Source of the DNA: Acridotheres tristis
Taxonomy: Eukaryota > Chordata > Aves > Passeriformes > Sturnidae
DNA: 64,000 bases
Direction of reading: 5' to 3'
NCBI GenBank assembly: GCA_037013685.1
Contig: CM072884.1
Location: forward strand, 103,529,548-103,593,547
Part shown: positions 14,480-25,260 of the stretch, in pieces
Position numbering within the stretch: position 1 is the first letter of the stretch
Layout of the letters: the number at the start of each line of letters is the position of its first letter
Program-made: the position numbers and the translations under genes
Notes under the pieces: model-generated
The model's database searches: none
What the model was told of the DNA's origin: nothing
The model's input: the letters and a program-made list of their open reading frames with translations, nothing else

Positions 14480-14570
14480 CCACATCCGGATCGTCAATGA
14501 AGGTGTTAAATAGGACTGGACCCAAAACTTTGCCCTGGAGAACATCCCTGGTGACCGACTGGCAGAAGCC
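14480..14570 (-). mobile_element. CR1 LINE fragment from the reverse-transcriptase ORF, antisense
   Basis: Read on the minus strand, the sequence has AGGGCAAAGTTTTGGGTCC, CCTATTTAACACCTTC and ATTGACGATCC. This corresponds to the CR1 ORF2 segment that encodes a GSVLGPxLFNxFIxDL-type motif near the RT active region. It is frameshifted and short, so it is a dead fragment. Its copy is distinct from the 3'-end fragments elsewhere in the window. Confidence 0.75.
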
Positions 14571-14804
14571 GCTGTGCTTCTTGAACCTTGTCTACTGGGT
14601 TATAACTTTTAATTTTTGTTTCATAATCTGCATTCATATCTGAACAGTTCATTAGCTGAGAGTCATGTTCCTGATGTTCCTGTAATCCCAGGTTACTGAA
14701 ATTATCCACCTTCCCTAGAGCAGGATACCTTTTGTGTCAAATCATAGGAAAGGTCTTTACACAGGTAATAAGGTGTACTTGAGTGGACTACTGGTTAATT
14801 AGTC

Positions 14805-14831
14805 TGTTTTGTTTTGTTTTGTTTTGTTTTT
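14805..14831. repeat. (GTTTT)n microsatellite
   Basis: About five GTTTT pentamers in a row, in plain intron sequence. Confidence 0.9.
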
Positions 14832-17504
14832 ATTTAATGTAAATATTTAGTTTTCCTCAAAGTAATTGCAGTAATACATGGAAAATATTTTTCTTTTTAA
14901 TCCTTTAAGAGTGTCTGTTTGCAGTCACTAGAGATTGTTTATTATAGTACATCCTGTGTGATTTTGTTTCTGTGTACACAACTGTTACTTTTTTGGGTGG
15001 GTTTTATATTGGCATATGGGTTTTTATTCTGTTAGCTTTGACTCTTTTAAGTAACTTTAAGTTCTGCTCGGTTTTAGGTCTGTATTCTGAACAAAATTCA
15101 AGAAATAAATATCTGACTGTCAAAATTACACAGTGTACTGTACTATATCTGAAGAAGCATATTTTTTCTTGGCACCATATGTAAGAAATTTGAGTAGCAG
15201 CTGCTGACAAAGGCAATAACTCTTAAAGTGAAGGGGTTTTTTTCTCTGCTCTAAAGGCTATTTAGTTTCATTTTTCTGAAAACAAGAAATTGTACCATAA
15301 CAGCATTTTCTCCAATGTGATAGAGGAAGATATTTAAAAATGCATTTCACGGTGATGGGCTGGTTTAGGATGTCTTTGCCACATTTTCTCTGTATTGTCT
15401 TTCCCATTTAATAAATATACTATCTGGAAGTGTAAATCTCTCTTTAACCTGTATCTCATGAGATGCTGACTTAATTGTAACTGAAAGACCCAGACAAATA
15501 CATCTTTTAATTATTGTTTCTGAAGCACAGTGACTACTCCATGTTGCAGCTTATCCTGTCCCTATCTACTTAAAATATGTAAGTGCCTTATGCTCAGCAG
15601 CAGGTCTTCATGGATTTATTTTGTAAACTAATATTAAGGTTTTTTTTTTTTTTCTGTCCTCAGCTCTTCAGAGAAAAATGCTGCTGGAAATTCAGATGTT
15701 ATGCACCAGCTTCTCCTGACTATTTGCAATAGTTTCCTTAAGAATCCAATTTCCTAACCCTGTATAAATTGTAAGATTTTTTTTTTTCACTTTGGGGTAT
15801 TGAAGGCCTCACAAACACAGTTTGATAAATGGCCTCGAGCAGCAGTGCTGGATGTTGCTCCATGCTGGCTCCTCTGGGTGGTGTGTGCTGGATAACCCTG
15901 CTCCTGGAGCAGCTCCTACTCCTACATAACATCAAGCTATGGCATTCCGAGTGTTGCACAGAGATGGCTCAGGAGACCTTATACTCCTGCTTCCAATATT
16001 GGCTTTTTTGGGGTGAGCAAAGGAGACCTGGGGTCTCGTTAAACCCTTGTGAAGGCACATGTTATCAAGCTGATTGCTTTTTAAATGAATTTACTCCATC
16101 TTTTCTTCCTCCTCAGACAGAAAAGAAATTTTAAAAAACCCAAAAAACAGGCCTGCTACTAACTTATGCAGTTGAGTGTAAAAAATCTTGTTCACTGCAA
16201 CTGTCCTTATATCAGAAACTTTTCTGTGCCACTTGAAAGATCACTCATCTCAGAGCTGGCCTTCTCTAGGTCTCGCCTATCTTTCTGCCCTCTCTGCCTA
16301 CATTCTGCTTCTCCTTAAGTACCAATGCTTTCAAAACTTCCTTAAAAATCCAGGTTTTTCTTTTTATCAGTGATTTACCTGTGACCAGCTACAGTCTAAG
16401 CACACTCATCTTACTTATTTTTTCAATTTTAAGAAAAATAGTGTGCATTTTCTGAAACCAGAAGTAAAACAAACCATATAACTTTTTGTCCTAAACACTC
16501 TTCTTTCTCTTTATGAAAGGTCTATTCTTCTTTTATGTAAGACCTTCAGTCATGTGCTTTCTTCTTGACTGTTTATACACAGCACCTAAAAGAGGGAGGC
16601 ATTCATTTTCACTGGCGAATTTGACACTACTAGAATACAAATAATACATTACAATTCTAAGACTTGAACTATGGGAAAAACATATGGGGTTTCTCTTAAA
16701 TTTCAGTACAAATGAATTTGTAAGAGTGGCTTTAAAACTGATGTGGAGAGAGAGAGAGATAGATTTTGTAAAATCTGTGCTCTGTTACATTTATATGTTT
16801 TTACTGTTGGGTATTTGTGACCCATTAAAGTGATCATAGAGGCCAGCCTGCTTAGTAAATAGCAGCTGCATCCAAGTTGCTTCAGTTGGCTAGGAAATGA
16901 AAGCATCCAATCTCTTGATTCAACCTTTTAGAAATACAGAATGCTATGTCCCAGTCACTCTTCCCTAGGGATCAGGCCAGATTGTTTGCACACAGTGTAA
17001 CACTGCTACCTCTTGGGACCTGGAGCAGTAACTGTGCTAGCTCTGCTGTGCACTAATGCTGCTTGGCCTCCTTTCCAGGTACTTCTGTGTGCTAATTAGA
17101 ATATCAGATTAAATGAAATAGAAGTTTCACAGAGAGATGCAATGTGTTTGAATAACTACATCAATGTATGGCTAAGGAGGATTGCTCCATGTCTTTTGGA
17201 GTGATTCATTTTGAATGAATCATCAATTCAAATTATTTCTGGGCCTTTTGGTTGTTTATTGTTGTTCTTGTTGTTATCATTATTAATACTATATTAACAG
17301 CAATGACAGTTGAAAGTAATTTTGAAAAGCAACAAGTATTCTATAAAAAAATACATTTGCTAACTATATACTGTTGCCTACTGGAGAGGTGGCTCTGTAC
17401 CTGCAGCTACTCCTCTGTCACAAGGCACATCATCTTTGAGGCAGTGTTTTGGAAAGCATTTGAGAACTACTATTGAAAACTTGTGTGATTCTGCATTTAT
17501 GTGT
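14832..17504. other. Unannotated intron
   Basis: AT-rich apart from a slightly GC-richer patch at 15825-16050 that carries overlapping frames on both strands but no known domain. Short GA run at 16747-16760. Confidence 0.6.
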
Positions 17505-17668
17505 AAAAAAACAACCAACCAAAAAAAAACAAACAAAAAAAAAAAAAAACCACCAAAAAAACCCCTCACACACACAAAAAAAACCCAAAAAAACAAAAAA
17601 AAAAACCAAAAACCCAAAACCCCCAAAACCCCAAAACAAACAACAAAAAACAAACAAAAAAAACCCCA
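17505..17668. repeat. A/C-only low-complexity tract
   Basis: One hundred and sixty-four bases are A or C only, apart from a single T at 17566, arranged as variable A runs and short C runs (CAAA, CCCAAA, CACACA). The lysine/proline-rich frames across it are artefacts of composition. Confidence 0.97.
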
Positions 17669-18275
17669 GGAAGGCAAAGTTAAAATGTCAATAATAGATA
17701 AAGAGAAAGCAGGAAATACATATTTAAAAAATAATATACAAGATATATTACCTCAAATTTAGAAAAGAGCTCTGGCTTCAGCCAGATGTAGATATAGTCC
17801 TGTTATAATCCTTCTTATATGACCCCCCAATTTCATTCAAACCATTTCTTTTGCAATGCTGTTTTATTCTGGTCTTTCTAAAGACAGCTTTTCAGTCATG
17901 CTACATTTTATGGTCTTTTTCTGCCTTTTATTATTCAAAAAATCTTGGTATTGTACATCAAAGTGATGTTCTTGTCTAGTCTTCAAAAGTGATGCTTAAA
18001 CAAGTAATGCTCCTGCCTACCATGTCGTCTTTGTGTTCATTCTGTAACTCTGCAGAAAATCATGCAACTCAGGTCTAATTTTTCAAGCTTACAATATATA
18101 ATAGCCTATCCAAACCAAAGACATTTTTTAATATATGAGGGTATTGCTGAGGAGGATAATATAACTAATAAAATATCATGAGAGAATTAAACGGCAGTAA
18201 AAATTAAACCCAAATTTTTAATCATAGCTCTGGGATTCAAAATGACTTTCAGTGCCATTAGGAAGTTAATGATTT

Positions 18276-18280
18276 GCCCT
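18276..18280. repeat. Left target-site duplication of the solo LTR (GCCCT)
   Basis: GCCCT immediately precedes the TGTGG end of the LTR and is identical to the 5 bases directly after its CAATACA end. It marks the pre-insertion site. Confidence 0.9.
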
Positions 18281-19438
18281 TGTGGTGTGTTAAACTTGGC
18301 TGGCTGCCATATGCCCACCCAACTGCTCTCACACTCCCCTCTCTCTATGGGATGGGGGGAAATAAGATGAAAAAACTTGTGAGTCAAGATAAAAACAGGA
18401 AAATAATTTACCAGTTACCTTCATGGGAAAAACAGACTTGACTGGGGGAAAATTGAGTGTAGGATTGTGAGAAAAAAGGGCAAAACTAAGAACAGCTTCC
18501 CCCAGTCTCCTCCTCCCCAGACTCAACTTTATTTCTCTTTCTCAAGTCGTCTGTCTCATCTCCACCAGCCCAGTGTGGCACAGGGGGATGGGGAATGCTG
18601 CCAACCCATAGCAGTTCATCTTTGCCACTCCTTCCTCACACTTTTACCCTGCTCCAGCGTGGGGCCCCTTCCAAGGGGTACAGTCTTTCATGAGGATACA
18701 CGGTGCGGGTTCTTCTGCGGGCTGTGGTTCTTCAGGATTTACTCCACGTGGATCTTTTCTACAGGGTACAGACCTGCAGGAACAGGTTGCTTCAGCATGG
18801 GTCTCCCATGAAATGCAGCTCCTGCCAGAAAACTTCTCCCCAGGCTGCAGCTCCTTCATGGATTGGGCACCTGCTGCAGCGTGGGGACATCCATGGGTGC
18901 AGGTGGATACATCCTGCAGTGGATACATCCAGCAGGTGGATACATCCTGCAGTGGATACATCCTGCAGTGGATACATCCATCAGGTGGATACATCCCGCA
19001 GGTGGATACATCCATCAGGTGGATACATCCCGCAGGTGGGTACATCCTGCAGTGGATACATCCTGCAGGTGGATGTCTGCTCCAACCTGATCCTCCAGAG
19101 ATGCAGGGAGCCAGCCTGTGCCACCATGGTCATCTGCCGGGGACTCTCTGCTCCAGCACCAAGGGAACATTTTCCCTTTCATTCTTCACCATGCTTGGAG
19201 TCTGCAAGGATGTTTCTTCCAGTTTTCTCTAAGTCCTCTCCCACAGCAGTTGTGCTGTGGTTTTCCTGAAATGCATTCTTAAATAAGCTTTCCTAGGGAC
19301 ATGGCCCGCTTGGCTGCTGAGCTCAGCTGTGTCCTGAGGCAGATCTATTGCAGCTGGAGCAGGCTCTGTCTGAGCTGGTCCCTTCTCCCACCTCTGCAGC
19401 TCTCTGCTGCTACCCCCTTGCCATACAAACCCAATACA
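18281..19438 (-). mobile_element. Complete solo LTR of an avian endogenous retrovirus, probably ERVL-like, with perfect 5-bp target duplication
   Basis: The element runs from TGTGGTGTGTT to CCCAATACA, so both strands begin TG and end CA as LTRs do. It is flanked by an identical 5-bp duplication, GCCCT at 18276-18280 and 19439-19443. It is 1,158 bp long, with no internal retroviral region and no second LTR, so it is a solo LTR left by recombination. The sequence matches, with divergence, a long LTR I recall as widespread in bird genomes, including the GGCTGGCTGCCATATGCCCACC stretch near the left end, the AAACAGACTTGACTGGGG stretch, and repeated modules of the type CTCCAGCGTGGGG. The minus orientation is inferred from an AATAAA signal (complement of 18528-18533) about 250 nt from the minus-strand 3' end. 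A 5-bp duplication suits class III (ERVL) or class I elements rather than class II. The open frames across it are not genes. Confidence 0.9.
18899..19076. repeat. 16/17-bp minisatellite inside the solo LTR
   Basis: Ten full units and a partial eleventh of GCAG(G)TGGATACATCCT are arrayed head to tail. Units alternate between 16 bp (GCAGTGG) and 17 bp (GCAGGTGG), with variation mainly at the first base (G or T) and last base (T, A or C). A higher-order pair of TCAGGTGG/GCAGGTGG units repeats at units 6-9. The array sits where related LTRs carry longer, imperfect GCAG-CCCGTGG modules, so it is probably a local expansion of one module. Frames through it give repetitive WIHPAGGY-like peptides that are not real proteins. 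Confidence 0.92.
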
Positions 19439-19443
19439 GCCCT
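19439..19443. repeat. Right target-site duplication of the solo LTR (GCCCT)
   Basis: GCCCT follows the terminal CAATACA of the LTR and matches 18276-18280 exactly. Confidence 0.9.
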
Positions 19444-19824
19444 TTATTTTGCCTGGTTCTTCTAATATACCTGCTCTTCTCCTAAGCTGTCTGCTGTTTG
19501 ACACAGTCTTAGTCCCTGCTGTTTAGTTTACCTTCATCTTAATTTCATTCCTGCTTTTATTCCTGATGTTACCACCCTGTTTTTACACATGACTATGAAT
19601 ACTTTGTATAAAGATTGAACAAGTGGAGGACAAAATGGTGCAGCCACAAGGATGCTACAAATAAAGTAGGAGTAGCTCTGTCTTTCATATATTCTTTTTG
19701 GCTTTTTCATCCTGTGATATGTTAATTTAGAAATAGGGTTGATTTCTGAGGATAAATGTTTAGACCTGGATTTAAATTATTTTTGTGATATTTTGTCATA
19801 TTACTATTTGTGAGGAGTGGGGAA

Positions 19825-19925
19825 GTAGTCTTTCTGTTTCAGTCCCTCCTCTGTAAAATAGCACTATTACTCTTCACAGATGATGAGGTAAATGTATTAC
19901 AGAATGTGAAACACTTGGCTGCCTT
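19825..19925 (+). mobile_element. MIR-like ancient SINE relic
   Basis: CTGTTTCAGTCCCTCCTCTG, then TGTAAAATAGCACTATTACTC, then GATGATGAGGTAAATGTATTA and GTGAAACACTTGG follow the order of the 3' half of a MIR element (CAGTTTCCCCATCTGTAAAATGGG, then CCTCATAGG, then AAATGAG, then AAAGCACTT). It is strongly diverged, as expected for an element from early amniote history. Confidence 0.55.
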
Positions 19926-20930
19926 TGGCTGAGGTCACAGGCAAATACCTGAGCAGAAGAAGGATGGCATTCTGTGTCACAAAACTTCTAGTGACAAAGT
20001 GTGCCCACTTAGTTTGGATGGATGGTTACTGAATTATTTTGTGTGAATTATTTTGTATACTCTCTCTTTCTCCGTTGGATCACTGGACTGGTTTCAGAGA
20101 GAGAGATAAATAAATCTGCATTTTCTTGCATTTTTTTCTTTCCCTTGGTGAGGTTTCCCTTTAAAGAGGGAAGATGGCTCTATGAAAACACATCTGGATT
20201 AAAGTGGTTATCAGATATTTGTGTGAACACAATACCACTTTACTGGATGTTTGTATTTAGTGAATAAAAAAGGTGGTAATTTTTATAATGGTCAAATAGA
20301 GCAGCTGTTTTGAAATCCAAACTGAATATTTATAAACTCTCTCCATGCTTGATTTAACTGATTTGAGCTTTCAAAGTCTAATGTTTCATCAGAAATTGTG
20401 CTAAAATTGTGCTAGAATTGTAACCAATAATCTTCCCATGTTCGTAAAACATGCAAACACACATATGATGCATATAGCGGCATTATCTTCATATTAGCTA
20501 GATTTTGTTGACAAAAAGAAGATAGATCATTTAACAGATATATAATTTGCTGTCTCCATTGCAGTTTTATAAGAGACACTGTTATAAAAATGGGTATGAC
20601 ATTTGCATTTCTATTTAATTGCTGTGGAGTGAACATAAAAAGATAAGAGAGCCAAGAGAGCTTATTAAAACTGAAATGAGGGCAAGTGATAAAATAATGA
20701 TATTTTAGTGGTGCTGCAGTCAGATCTGACACTTTCCCCACAAAAAAAACAATCTTATTCAGGGTTTTTTTTGGTGAGGAGAGAGGATATAGAGATTATA
20801 TAACAACTCTTCTCTTCTGAGCTACGCTTGATAAACAGGATCTCTCCATGCCTGTATTTTAACTTGAAGCCTCAGTAGCCTTGGGGACACTGAGGAAAAG
20901 TATGTGACTTTTTTTTATGCCCTGAAGTAG

Positions 20931-21018
20931 CTTCCTTTTTTCTTTTTTCCCCTGATTTTTTCCTTTCCTTTTCTTTTTTTTTTATTTCTTTTCTTTTTTC
21001 TTTTTCCTTTTCTTTCCT
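20931..21018. repeat. Polypyrimidine tract
   Basis: A run of T with scattered C (TTTCC, TTTTC modules), interrupted by only a few purines such as CTGATT and TTATT. The antisense frame gives a lysine-rich peptide that is an artefact. Confidence 0.88.
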
Positions 21019-24000
21019 GTGTCAGATTACACCATGCTGCATGTAGGGTCATCTGCGTCTGTCCATGGCATGCCTCATAGCAACATCTCTGAATTTCAAC
21101 CCATCCAAAGAGATTTAATAATTGGGAAAATATTTGAAAGTATTGAAGCCATGTTTCATAGACTGAAATGTCAAGCATCAGGAAACACTAGTCTATACTG
21201 GGCATGTAAATGAGTTAAGTTCACAATGAAAAGTAAAGTATAATCATACAGCTAATAGATTAGTTATAATGTAAGTACACAGAAAGGTAAAGCTAAAGGT
21301 ATATACTAATCATTTAAGTCAAGGACTTGCTATTCTTTGTTTTAGTGACATAATTAAGGCAATGCTTTTATAAAGAAATTTGTAAAAATTCTCCTAGTTG
21401 TAAAACATTAACTGACTATACATAAATGTGCATATGCTACATGCTGTTTTAGGGACTTCCCTCTGCTTTTGAATATCAAAAACCATATTGCTGGCTGAAA
21501 CCACCACTGATAATTTTACTTGAGACTTGAGTCCAGCTGTGCAGGGAACTACAGCAGGGATGTAGGAATCTGTGTGCTGGAACAGGAGGCCTCTCCCTCC
21601 TCTGGCTGGGTATTTCAGCAGATTGTGGCAAAATTCTGCTTTGTCAACAGAATAAGCCCAGTTCTGCCCAGGGCTCAGCACAGCCTTCAGTCACAAAATA
21701 ATGATGAGCTGTCACTGAGCTGACACAGGAACAGAAGTCCATTGCACAGCTTTTCCCCACCAAAAAAAAAAAAAAAAAATTAAATTCTGTTCTCTTCGAG
21801 GAGATTCATAACTCCTGACATGAAGCTGTATTAGCTTGCACAAATATTGAGAAAATCTGCTCAAATAAGTAAAATCTTTCCAAACCAGACTTTCTTTTAT
21901 GTGTCCAATCTTGCTTCTCTGGAAATCATAGCTTACAACAAATCTAAAAAGAAGGACATTCTCCTGAAATTCAAGAGCGTTCTGGGTCTATCTTATAAAT
22001 AGTGACATAGCCTGAATTATTTCTAAACCAGTATAACCACTGGATATGGCTTTTCCTTCAAGGACACATCTTGTTTGAATAATTGTGTATGTTGATGCCC
22101 TGAAGGAAGAATGCACACAAACCCCACAATTTCTGGAATTAAGTCATCCTATTAGTTTGGTTAAGCTCCATGGTGTGAGCAGGAATAAGGAACAAGCAAA
22201 TATTTCATTTCTATTGGACTTTTATCTTGATGTCACAGATAAGATTCATGTGCTAATAGTACTTTTAGGTGCAAGTTTGATTTTGTTTTTTATGTTTTTT
22301 GGCTGTTCCTGTGTTTACTGGGAAAGAATAGTATCATTAGCATGCATTGTGAAATTGGTAAAAAACTAAAACAACCACATATGACTCTAGGAAATCTATT
22401 CTCATACTTTTTTCCTATGAGTGTCTTTTACTGTGTGAAATCTACTGGTTTTATAACTATTTTATTTTCAAACTAATAGACTGGGTTGTTTTCATGCTAA
22501 AGGGATCCTGGAGTAACCTTGATGCTTATCAGAGCTATCATACATCAAAATTGATGCTTACCTTTATGCTGCAATATATTTGAACATATTTTGAGTTCTG
22601 GCCTTCTACATAAAACCCCCATGTTTCAGATATTTCGACTTTAGGAGAAATGAGTTAATTCATTTTCTGATTCAAACATACATAAAATGTTGAAAATTTT
22701 ATTTATTGTTCCACTGTTGGTAGCATTGTTTTCATTTCTGAGGCAATTTACATTTCAATGCACATATATGTATGCATTTGATTAACAATTGTACTACAGT
22801 CATTCGTATTTTGTGACATTATCTATTTAGAAAAGAATTTAACAAAATAACAGAAAAGTTGGCAACTTAATGCGAACCCTTAAAGAAGGTGCAAATAAAT
22901 TCTTAAAGGCCAAATACTCTGTTGTAAAGACATTTTATAATAACAATAATGATATTGTCACTAATACCAATGAGCAGGAAATTATAACATGTTTAATGGA
23001 AAATCTGCCTCTGTAGATGGAAAACTGTAGGGCTTCTGCTATTGTTTTTAAAAGTATCAAGATTATCTCATACATTTCAATCTGCAGATGGAGGAAGCAG
23101 AATATAATATGGGGGCTTCAAAGTCATGTTCCTTGAAACATTTGAGTAGCATGAATGTCTTGCACAGTTTAAAAAGCACTTTCCTTGGATATTTTCTTTG
23201 GTATACTACAATTTGTGCTCTTAAAAACCTCAGCATTTAGCATTTTTTAGAAATTGAAAACTGAAATATTTATAAGTTATTGTTCTCCTCAAAAAGGAAA
23301 AAAAAAAAAAAAAGGAAGAAAGGGGAAAAATTATACAGAAAACATCAGTATTATGGAGCAGCGTTGCTGATGCATAATTACAATGGAAGATTTCCCATAA
23401 CAAGCTCTGTTAAAAAACAAACAACTCCTAAGTGGCTCAGAAAGAAAATGACTTTTCTGATTTTTGTGTGCTTTCAGTCCCTCCTCGCAGTACAGTTATT
23501 TTGATGACACTTATAATTACTCTATCCTGAAATTTTATCTGGCCTTTTTGATAGTATTGTATCTTTCTTTTGTTTTAGTAGCTCCAAAATTAGTTCGTTT
23601 AGGAGAGAAATATTTCTGTTTGTTTCTTGAACACCAAAAAGGGGAAAAAAACACAAAACTTTTGAGAATATTTAGGATTTAAGGAAATTATATTGGTACA
23701 CTATCTATATGTTCATAATTATTTATATACTGATGTAAACATAATGCTTACATAGTGTAGACAAAATCATGGCTGAACTATATTAGAGTGGGGGTAAAAA
23801 TTGTAGGTAGAAGGGAATTAAAACTTCAGAGAAAAATCTGGTAGAAGAAATACTGCTTCAAATCTGAAGTTTAAGAAAATAGAAGTTGTAGTCCAAATTT
23901 TTTAGGAAGATGCAGAAACTGATTAGATATTTCGTGTGCATTTTCTTTGGATTATAGAAAGTTTCAGAAAATCATTAGAAAACAGTATTGCCAGAATATG

Positions 24001-24779
24001 AAGCATTCAAATATATTTATGATTACGCTCACAAACTTACTGCTCTTGCCACAACATACTGTGATTTTAAAGTCTTTAGATTAAATAGCAAAGAAAGGAC
24101 AGTGAATGCGTTATAAAAAAACAGCCTTAGAAAGAAACCTGATGGGATCCTTTTCAGGAGAGTGACTCAGTGAGCAGAAGAGAGCATTTATAAAAAGAGG
24201 CAAGGAAAGACCCAGCTAGGAAAACAAGGGATACTGGGAAGAAATTAGTAACTTGTCAAGAATGTTACCCTGTATGGTCTTTGAGAACTGGCTGATGGTC
24301 TTCGTTTTAAAATGAATATACTGATACCTTGTCTGCTATCTCACATGCAGTGCCAAGTTAGTCACACTCTAGTGCCCAAAGATGATTGTGGAAAACACAA
24401 AGGCTCAATGAGGGGTTAGAGAGGCAGAGATGAGTAACAAATCCCCATGACCTGTAAGCAGAAAACCACCCAATCACTTGGAGATGTTCCCTCCTGGAAA
24501 GGCTTTCGGACTGAAGAGTGTGTGGGGTTTCCTGTGGGATGCAGAGAGGAAAATCATTTTTTGTTTAAGTAAAAAATATTGCTGAAAGATATTTTGAAGT
24601 GATTCTGAGGCTGCATGAATCTTAACTGGGGAAACGACCAGAAGTACAGAGAGACTAATTCACGGGAAGGAAATGGAGTAGAATATAAAAGGTGAGAGGA
24701 TAGTAGGAAAAGGAGCTAAAATGCTGTTCAGTGTAAATATGCTGATGGTAGGTACTCTAGTTTGTCCCATCTTCTGATT
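21019..24779. other. Unannotated intron
   Basis: AT-rich, with A runs at about 21762-21779 and 23298-23313. Frames such as 22085-22369 contain a hydrophobic stretch but no family signature; judged chance. Confidence 0.6.
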
Positions 24780-25260
24780 AAAGGACAGTTCTCCATGTGA
24801 CTGTGTTGCTGCACTAAGCAGGTGTTGGTGCAGGATAGAGAGCTTTGAGCTGGCCTGGCTGGGGAGCAGGGTAAATTGTCTGAGGATCAGCAGCTGCTGG
24901 GGACTGCAAACCTCATGTGCCAGTGCCAGGAGCTGGGGCAAGCAGAGGTCCCGGGCCAGCTCCTGGGATGAGAAGCCAAAGGCAGTTGCTGGGAGCACCC
25001 ACACTGAGTGTTTGTGCAGGTATGTATTCCACCAGCTGACTTAACTTGACCAGCTGGAGGGGAGGCACTGGGCTGGGTCAGCTCTGCAGTTCATTATTTC
25101 AGCAAGCACGGGGTGCCTGTGTGAGCAGCCCTGTGAGCTCTGTGTGTGTGCTCACATGCTGGGTACCTGAGCTTAGCCTGGCTGCTGCATGAACCTGGTG
25201 CCTGTCCTGCAGCCTCTTCTCATCCCTCTGGCTACTAGATTCCCCCAACTCTAACAGAGA
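24780..25260. other. Moderately GC-rich unclassified block
   Basis: CAGCTGC, CAGCTCCTGGG and GGCTGCTGCATG-type words make this stretch denser in G and C than the adjacent intron. A 114-codon frame overlaps its left part on the minus strand but shows no recognisable domain. An eroded transposable element is the likeliest explanation. Confidence 0.35.

Noticed and set aside
17436..17762. Lysine/proline-rich basic protein on plus and Phe/Trp/Val-rich protein on minus
   Set aside because: Both come from the A/C-only tract.
18644..19269. Open frames of 133, 180 and 188 codons on both strands with repetitive WIHPAGGY or MYPPDGCIH peptides
   Set aside because: They are translations of the minisatellite and surrounding solo LTR. 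Several frames on both strands are open at once, which is a composition and period effect rather than coding.
22085..22369. 94-codon frame with a hydrophobic segment, possible small membrane protein
   Set aside because: No conserved motif, no Kozak-like or splice context, and AT-rich intron readily encodes Leu/Phe-rich runs by chance.
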